From a bacterium SCSIO 12741 (GTDB lineage: Bacteria; Bacteroidota; Bacteroidia; Flavobacteriales_G; Salibacteraceae), in assembly GCA_024398055.1 (NCBI GenBank), contig CP073749.1:2356594-2420593 (forward strand): DNA of 64,000 bases, read 5' to 3'. Of this stretch, positions 1-9,548 are shown piece after piece. The notes under the pieces are model-generated. The model had not been told where the DNA came from, searched no databases, and saw only the letters and a program-made list of their open reading frames with translations. The position numbers and the translations under genes are program-made. The first letter of the stretch is position 1, and each line of letters opens with the position of its first letter.

Positions 1-261
1 AAGAACTACCCGACTCGTTTTGCGACGGCCATAGATTTCGGACAGAACATCGGTAATGAGAAAGGTGATTGGATAGGGAAGTACTCCAGCACTTATTATA
101 AAGGTTTTGAATCCCAGGTCAACTGAAATGAATTTGTTGGCGATCAGGTTGCAGGTAACCAGGGCGGTAATAAAAAGGGCGGCCAAGGCTAAGAAAAGGG
201 CATCTGCCTGTTTGGCTTTTACTTTCGATTTTTCGAGAAGGTCCTGATCCAATGTGTCCAT
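1..261 (-). CDS. YhhQ-type queuosine precursor transporter (partial, N-terminus)
   Basis: Incomplete gene running off the left edge; the first 87 codons are present, from an ATG at 261. The protein starts with a short charged cytoplasmic stretch (MDTLDQDLLEKSKVKAKQ), then two hydrophobic segments, and contains the family-typical phrases NLIANKFISVDLGF, SAGVLPYPITFLITDVLSE and IYGRRK. These match the VUT/YhhQ (DUF165) inner-membrane family, members of which import queuosine precursors (preQ0/preQ1). It is read in the same direction as groL but lies beyond the groL terminator, so it is probably a separate unit. The family call is firm for this length; the exact substrate is inferred. Confidence 0.85.
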   Translation of the reverse strand, partial: MDTLDQDLLEKSKVKAKQADALFLALAALFITALVTCNLIANKFISVDLGFKTFIISAGVLPYPITFLITDVLSEIYGRRKTSRVVL

Positions 262-293
262 TGCTTCAAATGTAGGGGATAGTGGCTATAAAT

Positions 294-326
294 AAAAAGA
301 CCCGTCTGCCAGGGGCAAACGGGTCT
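294..326 (-). terminator. Rho-independent terminator of groS-groL
   Basis: Perfect 8-bp stem (AGACCCGT at 298-305 pairing with ACGGGTCT at 319-326) with a further TGCC/GGCA inner stem. On the minus strand it is followed by a T-run (complement of the A-run at 294-298). It lies 25 bases past the groL stop codon. Confidence 0.85.
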
Positions 327-351
327 CTATTATTTGGTAAGACTGTCAGGC

Positions 352-2019
<1,668 letters not shown>

Positions 2020-2029
2020 TTAATGGGGA

Positions 2030-2305
2030 TTATACAATAGCGAAGATGTCAGACTCACGCATGATCAGGTAGTCGTTTCCTTCGATTGTGATTTCAGTTC
2101 CGCTGTATTTTCCGTAAAGAACAGCGTCACCAACTTTAACTGTGATGGGTTCATCGGGCTTTCCAGCTCCGGCTGCAACAACAGTTCCTTTCTGTGGTTT
2201 TTCTTTTGCCGTGTCTGGAATGTAAATTCCTCCGGCGGTTTTTTCTTCAGCAGCAGCAGGCTCTACTACTACTCTGTCCGCTAAAGGGGTGATGTTTAAA
2301 GCCAT
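2030..2305 (-). CDS. groS: Co-chaperonin GroES (10 kDa)
   Basis: Seven-fold lid for GroEL. At 91 residues it is in the normal range. The sequence starts with [15 protein letters not shown], has a mobile-loop segment rich in Glu/Lys/Gly ([23 protein letters not shown], residues about 18-40, described here only in part by its ends), and ends with [16 protein letters not shown]. The typical [17 protein letters not shown] block is present. It is the first gene of the groSL operon. The 170-base leader carries a short inverted repeat (2354-2378) that may be an operator; no CIRCE element is present. Confidence 0.98.
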   Translation of the reverse strand: MALNITPLADRVVVEPAAAEEKTAGGIYIPDTAKEKPQKGTVVAAGAGKPDEPITVKVGDAVLYGKYSGTEITIEGNDYLIMRESDIFAIV

Positions 2306-2353
2306 AATTAAAGTGTATTAAAAGAATTAAGTTATTTCTTGTTTCCCGGGGTT

Positions 2354-2378
2354 CTATCATCTCTTGTGCCAATGATAG
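2354..2378. promoter_or_regulatory. Inverted repeat upstream of groS
   Basis: Seven-base arms CTATCAT (2354-2360) and ATGATAG (2372-2378) separated by 11 bases, about 50 bases upstream of the groS start. The spacing and sequence do not match CIRCE (TTAGCACTC-N9-GAGTGCTAA). It could be an operator for a heat-shock repressor or a chance palindrome; no TAnnTTTG box is evident beside it. Confidence 0.3.
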
Positions 2379-2403
2379 CTTGTGGGACAATTTTACAGGA
2401 TTG

Positions 2404-2440
2404 CAAAAAAAATGTCAGTATGTTGTGACATACTGACATT
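2404..2440 (-). terminator. Rho-independent terminator after secG
   Basis: A perfect 12-bp stem (AATGTCAGTATG at 2411-2422 with its complement at 2429-2440), a 6-base loop, and an eight-T run on the minus strand (A-run at 2405-2412). It separates the miaB-to-secG transcription unit from the groSL operon. Confidence 0.9.
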
Positions 2441-2478
2441 CTAAAAATTTTATGGTCGGACTTTAGTCCTAAGATACT

Positions 2479-2850
2479 CTACTGATTTCCTTCAGCATTT
2501 TCTCCTTGCTGTGGAGAAGGCTGCTGCTGAACAGACTGAGGCACTTGTGGAAGTTGAGTAGGATCGTCTTCAATACGTTGGATAACCCCTGAGCCTTCGT
2601 CATTAACACCTATAGCCGATCCTCCGGCAGGTCCTTGAATGGCGGCAGCGGCCAAACACAATCCCATCAATACAATAGCCAGGCTCCAGGTTGCTCTTTC
2701 CAAGAAATCGGCGGTTTTCTTAACTCCCATCACCTGGTTGGCTGATGAGAATCCACTGGCAAGACCTCCTCCTTTGGATTCTTGTACCAGAACTACGGCT
2801 GTCAAAAGCAGACAGTCGATAAATATCAAAATGAAAATGAAATAAAGCAT
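2479..2850 (-). CDS. secG: Preprotein translocase subunit SecG
   Basis: Small integral membrane subunit of the SecYEG channel. The 123 residues hold an N-terminal membrane helix (about residues 1-22), the conserved cytoplasmic loop VQESKGGGLASGFSSANQ, and a second helix (about 52-72). The tail after residue 75 is a Pro/Gln/Glu-rich low-complexity extension (PQVPQSVQQQPSPQQGE), common in Bacteroidota SecG. It is the last gene of the unit miaB - sigma-54 activator - lptE - TPR protein - secG, four bases after the TPR gene, and is followed by a strong terminator. Confidence 0.95.
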   Translation of the reverse strand: MLYFIFILIFIDCLLLTAVVLVQESKGGGLASGFSSANQVMGVKKTADFLERATWSLAIVLMGLCLAAAAIQGPAGGSAIGVNDEGSGVIQRIEDDPTQLPQVPQSVQQQPSPQQGENAEGNQ

Positions 2851-2854
2851 AATC

Positions 2855-3805
2855 TTATCTTTTTTCCTTCAATTCAGAAATAAGGCGTGCAAAATAACCG
2901 CTTTTTTCCGGGAATTTCAAACTTAATTTCTCATAAACTTCTATGGCCTTGTCGAAATGCCCCTGTTTCGCATGAATTTTGGCCAGTGTTTCGGTGACCA
3001 TATCATCGTCTTCACGAAGGCTTTCACGAGCCATTTTGTCCAGGGAGAAGAATTCGGCTTTGGGCCTGTTGATGGGCACCATCGTAGGTTTTTCGTCTTT
3101 TACGGGAGCTGGAATTTCAACCGGACCTTTCTCGATAAATGTCGAAATCAAACTATCGGGTGAAGAAACTTTTTGAGTTTCCTTTTTTTCTACCCTTTTA
3201 AGCCAGGATAATAGGCCAGGATCACCCGGTTCTTCAACTGGAGCACTTGGCTGAACTTCCTCTTTTTCTTCTTGAACAACATTTTCAACGGGCTCCTGTG
3301 CGCTCAGTTCATCGCTGACCTCACGTTCGATACTCGCCGATACCGCATAACTGAGCAATTGTTTTTCAAGAAGTTCTCTTTCCCGAGCTTCTGCCTCAGT
3401 ATCCTGAACAGGTTCTTCTATGGTCTCAATAGCTTCGGGAGTAATTTCTGGTTCGGTTTCCGGAGGAGTTTCGAGCTTTTCTTCTACCGGTTCAGGTTCT
3501 ACCACTTCAAGTGAAGTAGTAATAACTTCGGGTTCACTGGCCACCTCTTCTTCCACCACGTCCACCAATTCCATGGCAGGCTGATGAATAAAATGATAGA
3601 GTTTTTCCCGATCAGGGGAGAATAGGGCGGCTTTCTTCAGTTGTTGCTCAAAGCGCAAATCCTGCTGAAGTTGAAATTGCTTAGCCTTTAAGGTTTGCAC
3701 CAGAGGGATAAAACCGAAAGATTTTTCCCACTTGTCCAGCTCTGCCTGTGATGCTGTCATCAGTTCAGGCGATTGAGTCCACTGCACAAGTTCAGATACA
3801 TTCAT
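2855..3805 (-). CDS. Tetratricopeptide-type protein of the lptE-secG operon
   Basis: 316 residues with no signal peptide, so probably cytoplasmic. Three parts are visible: an N-terminal Gln/Lys-rich helical region (about 1-75), a long acidic Glu/Pro/Val-rich linker (about 80-200), and a C-terminal segment with one recognisable TPR-like helix pair, ETLAKIHAKQGHFDKAIEVY followed by EKLSLKFPEKSGYFA (about 275-310). A gene of this design between lptE and secG is familiar in Bacteroidota, but its function is unknown to me. It ends 4 bases before secG and begins directly after the lptE stop, so it is surely cotranscribed. A role in envelope assembly is only a guess from context. Confidence 0.85.
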   Translation of the reverse strand: MNVSELVQWTQSPELMTASQAELDKWEKSFGFIPLVQTLKAKQFQLQQDLRFEQQLKKAALFSPDREKLYHFIHQPAMELVDVVEEEVASEPEVITTSLEVVEPEPVEEKLETPPETEPEITPEAIETIEEPVQDTEAEARERELLEKQLLSYAVSASIEREVSDELSAQEPVENVVQEEKEEVQPSAPVEEPGDPGLLSWLKRVEKKETQKVSSPDSLISTFIEKGPVEIPAPVKDEKPTMVPINRPKAEFFSLDKMARESLREDDDMVTETLAKIHAKQGHFDKAIEVYEKLSLKFPEKSGYFARLISELKEKR

Positions 3806-4324
3806 TTACCAGTCTCCTACCGAAGCGTTAAAGATTTCTTGAACCAGCAACTCATTAATTTCTTCAATCAATGTAGCCTCTACTTCGTTCAATTGCCGGG
3901 TACTGTTGTAATCGGCATATTGGGTAAAGCGCTTTTCGAAGTTGCGGGTTTCATCCGTTCGGTTCACGAATTTAACAAATACCGTAATCGTTAAACGGTT
4001 TTGTGCAGCAACTTCGTCGGCCTGGATTCCCACAGGGGCGGTACGGTATTGCTCGATTTTTCCGGAAAACTGGAGGTCGCCATTGTTCTTTACCAGGTCC
4101 AATCGCGTTTGAGTCAGGAAGATATCCCTAAGGGCTTCAGTAAAATCCTGAGAAAGAGTAGGCTGAGCCAGTGGTGCATAATTGGGGAAAACTTCAACCG
4201 AAATAGTTTTGACCTTATCATAGTCCAACACGGCACCATTAAAGGTAAACTGAACTCCTTTGCAGGATATCAATGAAGAACTGACCAATACGGCCATAAA
4301 AAGATTTCTTAACGTGGCTTTCAT
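3806..4324 (-). CDS. lptE: LptE-family LPS assembly lipoprotein
   Basis: 172-residue lipoprotein with signal peptide and lipobox (SSSLISC, Cys about residue 21), placing it at the outer membrane. The body matches the Bacteroidota LptE (LPS-assembly) family: VQFTFNGAVLDYDKVKTISV followed by NYAPLAQPTLSQDFTEALRD and an FLTQTRLDLV segment. LptE plugs the LptD barrel that inserts lipopolysaccharide into the outer leaflet. Its start codon overlaps the stop of the sigma-54 activator gene by four bases (ATGA), so translation is probably coupled. The family call is strong; the symbol follows family naming, as no LptD is present to confirm partnership. Confidence 0.9.
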   Translation of the reverse strand: MKATLRNLFMAVLVSSSLISCKGVQFTFNGAVLDYDKVKTISVEVFPNYAPLAQPTLSQDFTEALRDIFLTQTRLDLVKNNGDLQFSGKIEQYRTAPVGIQADEVAAQNRLTITVFVKFVNRTDETRNFEKRFTQYADYNSTRQLNEVEATLIEEINELLVQEIFNASVGDW

Positions 4325-5574
4325 TTTAAATGGTACTCATTGATTTTACGGTACAATGTTCTTTCACTAATTCCCAACTCTCGGGCCGCATGTTTTCGCT
4401 TGCCGTTGTATTTTTCCAAGGCCTTTTTTATCAATTCCTTTTCCTTTTCTTCAATAGACAGAGACTCTTCTACCTCCTCATGCTCATGAAAGGATGGGCG
4501 ATTCGGATGAATGATTCGAGGCTCGTTTTCGTTGTAATCAGAAACAATGCCAGGATTTTGATCGATAGGTACAGGATGCACTGTATCGGATTGAACCTCC
4601 CCATAAAAGCGGTTGATGATATCCACATTTTCACCACTATTAGGGTTGATCGTTTGATTTTTGATTCCCTCCAAAACCAATTTTTTCAAATCGGTCACAT
4701 CTTTTTTCATGTCGAAGAGCACCTTGTAAAGAAGTTCACGTTCTGAGAATTCCTGCTCTTCCTTTTTATAGAGTGTAGGAAGTTTTCGCTCCGCAAAATC
4801 AGGTAGGTAGGTGATCAGCGTTTCAGCGCCAATTTCACGTACCTGTTCAATTATCGAAATCTGTTCGGTCACATTCTTTAGCTGACGAATATTTCCTTTC
4901 CAGGAGTAGTTTTCCAGGACTCTTACTGCTTGTTCATTCAATCGAACTGGAGGCATGCGGTACTTTTCTGCAAAATCAGCGGCAAATTTTCGAAACAAAA
5001 GATGAACATCCTCTTTCCGATCCCGAAGAGGTGGGAGTTTAATGGGTACCGTACTTAAACGATAGAACAAATCCTCTCTGAATTTCCCTTTTTCGATCGC
5101 TTCGGGAATATTCACATTCGTTGCTGCTGCGATGCGTACATCGGTTTTTTGAACCTTGGAAGAACCCACCTTAATGAATTCACCCGATTCCAAAACGCGT
5201 AGCAAGCGAACTTGAGTTTGAAGTGGTAGTTCCGCAACTTCGTCCAGAAAGATTGTGCCGCCATTGGCTACTTCAAAGTATCCCTGGCGTGTATTGTGAG
5301 CTCCGGTAAAAGAGCCTTTTTCGTGTCCAAATAATTCAGAATCGATCGTTCCTTCCGGAATGGCACCGCAGTTTACAGCAATGTATTTGTTGTGCTTCCT
5401 TTGGCTAAGTTGGTGAATGATTTTTGGGAAATTCTCCTTACCCGTACCACTCTCTCCTGTGATCAGAACAGACAAATCCGTGGGAGCTACGCGCATTGCG
5501 GTTGCAATAGCATGATCCAAGGCAGGAGAACTACCAATTATCTTAAAGCGTTGTTTTACTTGTTGTATGGTCAT
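4321..5574 (-). CDS. Sigma-54-dependent transcriptional activator without receiver domain
   Basis: 417-residue enhancer-binding protein. It begins directly with the AAA+ ATPase: Walker A GESGTGKE (40-47), the sigma-54 contact loop as GSFTGA (87-92) instead of canonical GAFTGA, Walker B GGTIFLDEVAEL (105-116), and FREDLFYRL (about 165-173). A roughly 100-residue linker follows, then a C-terminal Fis-type helix-turn-helix (about 385-417, ELGISERTLYRKINEY). There is no N-terminal receiver, PAS or GAF domain, so any signal must act through partner proteins, the linker or expression level. It sits between miaB (3-base gap) and lptE (4-base overlap), which suggests control of envelope genes, but no target site is proven here. 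Confidence 0.93.
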   Translation of the reverse strand: MTIQQVKQRFKIIGSSPALDHAIATAMRVAPTDLSVLITGESGTGKENFPKIIHQLSQRKHNKYIAVNCGAIPEGTIDSELFGHEKGSFTGAHNTRQGYFEVANGGTIFLDEVAELPLQTQVRLLRVLESGEFIKVGSSKVQKTDVRIAAATNVNIPEAIEKGKFREDLFYRLSTVPIKLPPLRDRKEDVHLLFRKFAADFAEKYRMPPVRLNEQAVRVLENYSWKGNIRQLKNVTEQISIIEQVREIGAETLITYLPDFAERKLPTLYKKEEQEFSERELLYKVLFDMKKDVTDLKKLVLEGIKNQTINPNSGENVDIINRFYGEVQSDTVHPVPIDQNPGIVSDYNENEPRIIHPNRPSFHEHEEVEESLSIEEKEKELIKKALEKYNGKRKHAARELGISERTLYRKINEYHLK

Positions 5575-5577
5575 GAT

Positions 5578-6996
5578 TTATACCACTGTTCCTTTTAGGG
5601 TAGCAGATGAGCATTCGGTGATTTTAACTTGAACATATTCTCCCGGGCGCATATCGGTGTAAGGGAAAATAACCATGGTGTTTTCAGAAATTCTTCCACA
5701 CCATTCGTCTTTGTTTCTTTTGGATGGGCCTTCTACCAAAACTTCTTTTACCTCGCCAATAAAACGCTGGTTTCCTTTCAACCCGTGTTCGTTTTGAAGC
5801 GAAATGATTTCCGTAAGGCGCTTTGATTTTACATCATCGGGAACATCGTCGGTGAACTTTCGTTCAGCCAGAGTTTTGGGACGCTCCGAATACTTGTACA
5901 TGTAGGCAAAATCAAATTCTACCGCTTCCATTAGAGAAAGTGTCTCTTGATGTTGCTCCTCAGTTTCGGTGCAGAAACCACTGATAATATCTGTTGAAAT
6001 GGAACATCCAGGAATTATACGTCGAATAGCGTCGATACGCTCCAGGTACCATTCACGGGTATATCCACGGTTCATTTTCTTGAGTAACTCACTACTTCCA
6101 GCTTGAACAGGTAGGTGGATATAGTTGCAAATATTAGGGTAGTCAGCGATGGCGTGTAAAACGTCATCGGTCATATCTTTAGGGTGAGAGGTGGAGAACC
6201 GCACCCGAAGTTCCGGACTAACCTCGGCCACCTTGATGAGCAATTGAGCAAAACTAACAGTCGGCTTTTCAGGGTCTTTGATTTCTCCTTTCTTGGTAAT
6301 ATTCCATCGATAAGAATCCACATTCTGCCCCAGAAGAGTGACCTCCCGAAAGCCCATTTCGAATAGTTCGCGGGCCTCTTCTACAATGGTATGCGGGTCA
6401 CGACTTCTTTCTCTACCGCGGGTAAATGGCACTACGCAGAAGGAACACATGTTGTCGCATCCTCTCATAATAGAGATAAAGGAGGAAACTCCATTGTCGC
6501 CCAACTTTACAGGAGAAATCTCAGCATAGGTTTCCTCTCGTGAGAGTAAAACATTTACCGCCTTTTGTCCGCTTTCCACTTCTTGAATCAAGTCAGGAAG
6601 GGCTCGGTAAGAATCCGGACCAGCAACAATGTCCACCAGTTTTTCTTCATCGAGTAGTTGAGACTTAAGGCGCTCAGCCATACATCCCAAAATACCCACC
6701 ATCATTCCAGGATTCTTTTTTCTCTTAATCCCTTTGAAGTGAGTCAAACGATTGCGCACGGTTGTTTCAGCCTTTTCACGAATGGAGCAGGTGTTGATCA
6801 AAACCAAGTCTGCCTCATCAGCATCACGGGTAGTCGCAAAACCTTCCTTTTCCAAAATGGAAGCTACGATTTCACTGTCCGAAAAATTCATCGCACAGCC
6901 ATAACTTTCCAGGTAGAGTTTTTTACCATTTCCAGATTGAGAAGATTCCTTCACAATAGCTTCTCCCTGCACTTTTTCGTCCATCATTTCTTCCAT
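5578..6996 (-). CDS. miaB: tRNA-2-methylthio-N6-dimethylallyladenosine synthase MiaB
   Basis: Radical-SAM methylthiotransferase that modifies i6A37 to ms2i6A37 in tRNAs reading UNN codons. From the chosen start the protein has 472 residues. The N-terminal cluster uses Cys34, Cys70 and Cys105; the radical-SAM motif [19 protein letters not shown] holds Cys180, Cys184 and Cys187; a C-terminal TRAM domain follows. The open frame extends upstream to 7074, but that part ([12 protein letters not shown]...) is not family-like and overlaps an excellent promoter at 7037-7066, so the ATG at 6996 is preferred. It heads the operon that runs to secG. Confidence 0.96.
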   Translation of the reverse strand: MEEMMDEKVQGEAIVKESSQSGNGKKLYLESYGCAMNFSDSEIVASILEKEGFATTRDADEADLVLINTCSIREKAETTVRNRLTHFKGIKRKKNPGMMVGILGCMAERLKSQLLDEEKLVDIVAGPDSYRALPDLIQEVESGQKAVNVLLSREETYAEISPVKLGDNGVSSFISIMRGCDNMCSFCVVPFTRGRERSRDPHTIVEEARELFEMGFREVTLLGQNVDSYRWNITKKGEIKDPEKPTVSFAQLLIKVAEVSPELRVRFSTSHPKDMTDDVLHAIADYPNICNYIHLPVQAGSSELLKKMNRGYTREWYLERIDAIRRIIPGCSISTDIISGFCTETEEQHQETLSLMEAVEFDFAYMYKYSERPKTLAERKFTDDVPDDVKSKRLTEIISLQNEHGLKGNQRFIGEVKEVLVEGPSKRNKDEWCGRISENTMVIFPYTDMRPGEYVQVKITECSSATLKGTVV

Positions 6997-7036
6997 TTGC
7001 TGCACTCTTTTTCGGCTCCAGGCCGAGTTTGACTGG

Positions 7037-7066
7037 CAAAAGTAGCCAAAAGGTAAATGGTGACAA
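7037..7066 (-). promoter_or_regulatory. Promoter of the miaB-secG operon
   Basis: On the minus strand the sequence is TTG (7064-7066), exactly 19 bases, then TACTTTTG (7037-7044), a full match to the Bacteroidota -33/-7 consensus TTG-N19-TAnnTTTG. Transcription would start near 7031, inside the long upstream frame of miaB, which fixes the miaB start at 6996. Confidence 0.8.
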
Positions 7067-7177
7067 AATGGCATTAATTGGCCGTAACTCCCAGTTTAAT
7101 AGGGGTGTTTGGTGTGAGGTGAGCTGGTTCTGTTGGATGTGAATTAAGCTTAAAATGCCTGTTTTTTGAATATTCCA

Positions 7178-7185
7178 TTACTTTG
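7178..7185 (+). promoter_or_regulatory. -7 box upstream of topA
   Basis: TTACTTTG, seven of eight matches to TAnnTTTG, 36 bases before the topA ATG at 7222. No TTG stands at the ideal -33 distance. A start near 7191 would exclude the upstream in-frame codon at 7183. Confidence 0.5.
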
Positions 7186-7221
7186 CACGACGTAAAAAAC
7201 GCATCAAACCCCATTGCAAGA

Positions 7222-9363
7222 ATGAATTTGGTAATCGTAGAGTCACCTGCAAAAGCAAAGACTATTGAAGGATTTTTGGGAGACGGCTTCACCGTTAAAT
7301 CCAGTTACGGACACGTCCGCGATTTGGCCACCAAAGACCTATCCATCGACATCGAAGATGGCTTTGCTCCACACTATCAGGTGATGCCAGATAAAAAGAA
7401 TGTCATCAAGGAACTCAAGAGTCTAACCAAGAAATCGGATACGGTTTGGCTAGCAACGGATGAGGACCGCGAAGGAGAGGCGATCTCATGGCACCTATAT
7501 GAGGTGCTGGGGTTGAAGCCCGAGAATACCAAACGTATCGTATTTCACGAGATCACCAAGCCAGCTATATCCAAAGCCATTGAAAATCCACGGTTCATTG
7601 ATTTGAACCTCGTTGATGCTCAGCAAGCACGCCGTGTATTGGATCGATTGGTGGGTTTTGAACTGTCTCCTGTACTTTGGAAAAAAGTAAAGCCAGCACT
7701 CTCTGCTGGTCGGGTTCAGTCTGTTACGGTTAGACTTATTGTTGAAAGGGAAAAGGAGATCGAGCAGTTTGTGCCGGTAGCCTCTTTTAAGGTTTCAGCT
7801 GAATTTGTTGTTGAAGGAAATGCCATTTTAAAGGCTGAACTTCCTACACGCTTTGAGCGCGAATCCGAAGCCCTTGACTTTTTAAATACATGTAAGAACG
7901 CTCAATTCACGATTGAAAATTTGGAGACTAAACCCTCCAAGCGTTCACCTGCACCCCCCTTTACAACCTCTACTTTGCAGCAGGAAGCGAGCCGGAAATT
8001 AGGCTTCTCCGTGCAGCAGACCATGGTGGTTGCTCAAAAACTTTACGAGTCAGGTAAGATTACTTACATGAGAACTGACTCCTTGAACCTTTCGGAAACA
8101 GCGATTGAAGGAGCCAAGCAAGAGATTATTGGAAGCTATGGAGATAACTACTCCTTTCCAAGAAGATTTGCCACCCGTTCAAAAGGAGCGCAGGAAGCTC
8201 ACGAGGCCATTCGCCCTACCAGTTTCTCTTTGCACAGTTTGGAAGGGGATTACAATGAAAAACGACTTTACGACCTGATCTGGAAACGAGCGATTGCTTC
8301 TCAAATGGCTCCGGCTCAATTGGAAAAAACGACTGCAACGGTTAATATTTCCGGAAGTGATGAGAAGTTTAAAGCCCAGGGTGAAGTACTAAAGTTTGAC
8401 GGTTTTATAAAGGTGTACACAGAAGGAACAGATGAAGATAAGGAGTCTGAGCGTTCTGGAATTTTGCCTCCGTTGAAAATTGGGCAAACTCTTGACCTAA
8501 AAGAAATTAAGGCGGTTGAGCGATTCACGAATCACCCTCCAAGATATACCGAAGCAAGTTTGGTGAAGAAGTTGGAAACTTTGGGAATTGGTCGACCATC
8601 TACTTATGCTCCAACTATTTCTACCATTCAGAAAAGGGGCTACGTAGAAAAAGAAGACAAGGAAGGAAAAGAAAGAAAATACCGGTACTTGAGTTTGTCG
8701 GATGGAGAGGTGAAAACTGAAACCAAAACCGAAATTACCGGAGCAGAGAAAAAGAAAATGTTCCCTACGGATATCGGGATCGTGGTTACCGACTTTTTGG
8801 TAGATCATTTTCCAAAGGTGTTGGACTACAGCTTTACGGCTGATGTGGAAAAGGAATTCGACCAGATTGCTGAAGGTGGAAGTAAGTGGAACGACATGAT
8901 TGGTCGTTTCTATGGACCTTTTCATAACAATGTGAACGTAACTCTGGAAGAAAAAGGAAAAGCTACTGGACAGCGTCAGCTGGGTGTAGATCCTGAGTCT
9001 GGAAGGAATGTATATGCGCGCATCGGACGATTTGGACCTATGGTTCAAATTGGAGAAGCTGAAGATGAAGAGAAACCGAAATTTGCAAAACTTAGGGCCG
9101 GTTCGAAAATTGGAACTATAACCCTCGAAGAGGCGTTGGAGTTATTCCGATTGCCTAAAACCTTGGGAGAATTTGAAGCCAACGAGGTGATTGTTGGAGT
9201 AGGAAGATTCGGTCCCTACGTTCGTCATGATGGCAAATTTGTTTCCTTGGGTGAGATTGATCCTATGGAAGTTACCCTGGAACAAGCGGTGGAGCTTATT
9301 GAAGCTAAACGTAAAGCGGATGCCAGCGCCATAATCAAGGCCTTCCCGAAGATGACACCGTGA
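7222..9363 (+). CDS. topA: DNA topoisomerase I (main reading frame, ends early by frameshift)
   Basis: Type IA topoisomerase that relaxes negative supercoils. The TOPRIM domain starts at the first residues (MNLVIVESPAKAKTIEGFLG) with the acidic DEDREGEA at about 80-87. The active-site Tyr lies in GKITYMRTDS at about residue 282. C-terminal repeats of the topoisomerase C-rpt type follow (RIGRFGPMVQIG, GVGRFGPYVRHDGKFVSLGE). The frame stops at TGA 9361-9363, but the missing C-terminus continues in the -1 frame to 9524. Near 9343 the sequence reads TTCCCGAAGAT where TTCCCCGAAGAT would give the expected FPEDDTVRVL. Adding one C restores a 767-residue protein of normal length. A sequencing or assembly error is the likeliest cause. 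Confidence 0.95.
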   Translation: MNLVIVESPAKAKTIEGFLGDGFTVKSSYGHVRDLATKDLSIDIEDGFAPHYQVMPDKKNVIKELKSLTKKSDTVWLATDEDREGEAISWHLYEVLGLKPENTKRIVFHEITKPAISKAIENPRFIDLNLVDAQQARRVLDRLVGFELSPVLWKKVKPALSAGRVQSVTVRLIVEREKEIEQFVPVASFKVSAEFVVEGNAILKAELPTRFERESEALDFLNTCKNAQFTIENLETKPSKRSPAPPFTTSTLQQEASRKLGFSVQQTMVVAQKLYESGKITYMRTDSLNLSETAIEGAKQEIIGSYGDNYSFPRRFATRSKGAQEAHEAIRPTSFSLHSLEGDYNEKRLYDLIWKRAIASQMAPAQLEKTTATVNISGSDEKFKAQGEVLKFDGFIKVYTEGTDEDKESERSGILPPLKIGQTLDLKEIKAVERFTNHPPRYTEASLVKKLETLGIGRPSTYAPTISTIQKRGYVEKEDKEGKERKYRYLSLSDGEVKTETKTEITGAEKKKMFPTDIGIVVTDFLVDHFPKVLDYSFTADVEKEFDQIAEGGSKWNDMIGRFYGPFHNNVNVTLEEKGKATGQRQLGVDPESGRNVYARIGRFGPMVQIGEAEDEEKPKFAKLRAGSKIGTITLEEALELFRLPKTLGEFEANEVIVGVGRFGPYVRHDGKFVSLGEIDPMEVTLEQAVELIEAKRKADASAIIKAFPKMTP

Positions 9364-9524
9364 GAGTACTCAACGGTAGATACGGGCCATACATCAAAGT
9401 GGGTAAGAAAAACGTAAAGATTCCATCGGGAACCAAGCCCGAGGAATTGACTCTTGAGGAATGTTTAAAACTTGCTGAAAAAGCTCCGGAACGCAAGCGG
9501 GGACGCAGGAAAAAAAGTAGCTAA
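9360..9524 (+). pseudogene. topA: C-terminal part of topA displaced by a one-base frameshift
   Basis: The frame from 9360 encodes VRVLNGRYGPYIKVGKKNV, then KIPSGTKPEELTLEECLKLA, and ends in a Lys/Arg-rich tail (RKRGRRKKSS) before TAA at 9522-9524. This is the last topoisomerase C-terminal repeat and basic tail, contiguous with the main topA frame if one C is restored in the CCC run near 9343-9346. It has no start of its own. Read it as the 3' end of topA, not as a separate gene. Confidence 0.9.
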
Positions 9525-9529
9525 TTTTG
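9522..9529 (+). promoter_or_regulatory. -7 box before the arginase-fold gene
   Basis: TAATTTTG matches TAnnTTTG completely and begins in the stop codon of the restored topA frame; the next ATG is at 9549. No TTG lies at the -33 distance, so it may be weak or coincidental. Confidence 0.35.
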
Positions 9530-9548
9530 AGACAGAATCCCCATCATT

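Noticed and set aside
2359-2380. Possible sigma-54 promoter (TTGGCAC on the minus strand) upstream of groS
   Set aside because: Only the -24 half fits; the -12 element reads ATGA, and the GG-GC spacing gives GA instead of GC. Mentioned only as part of the palindrome.
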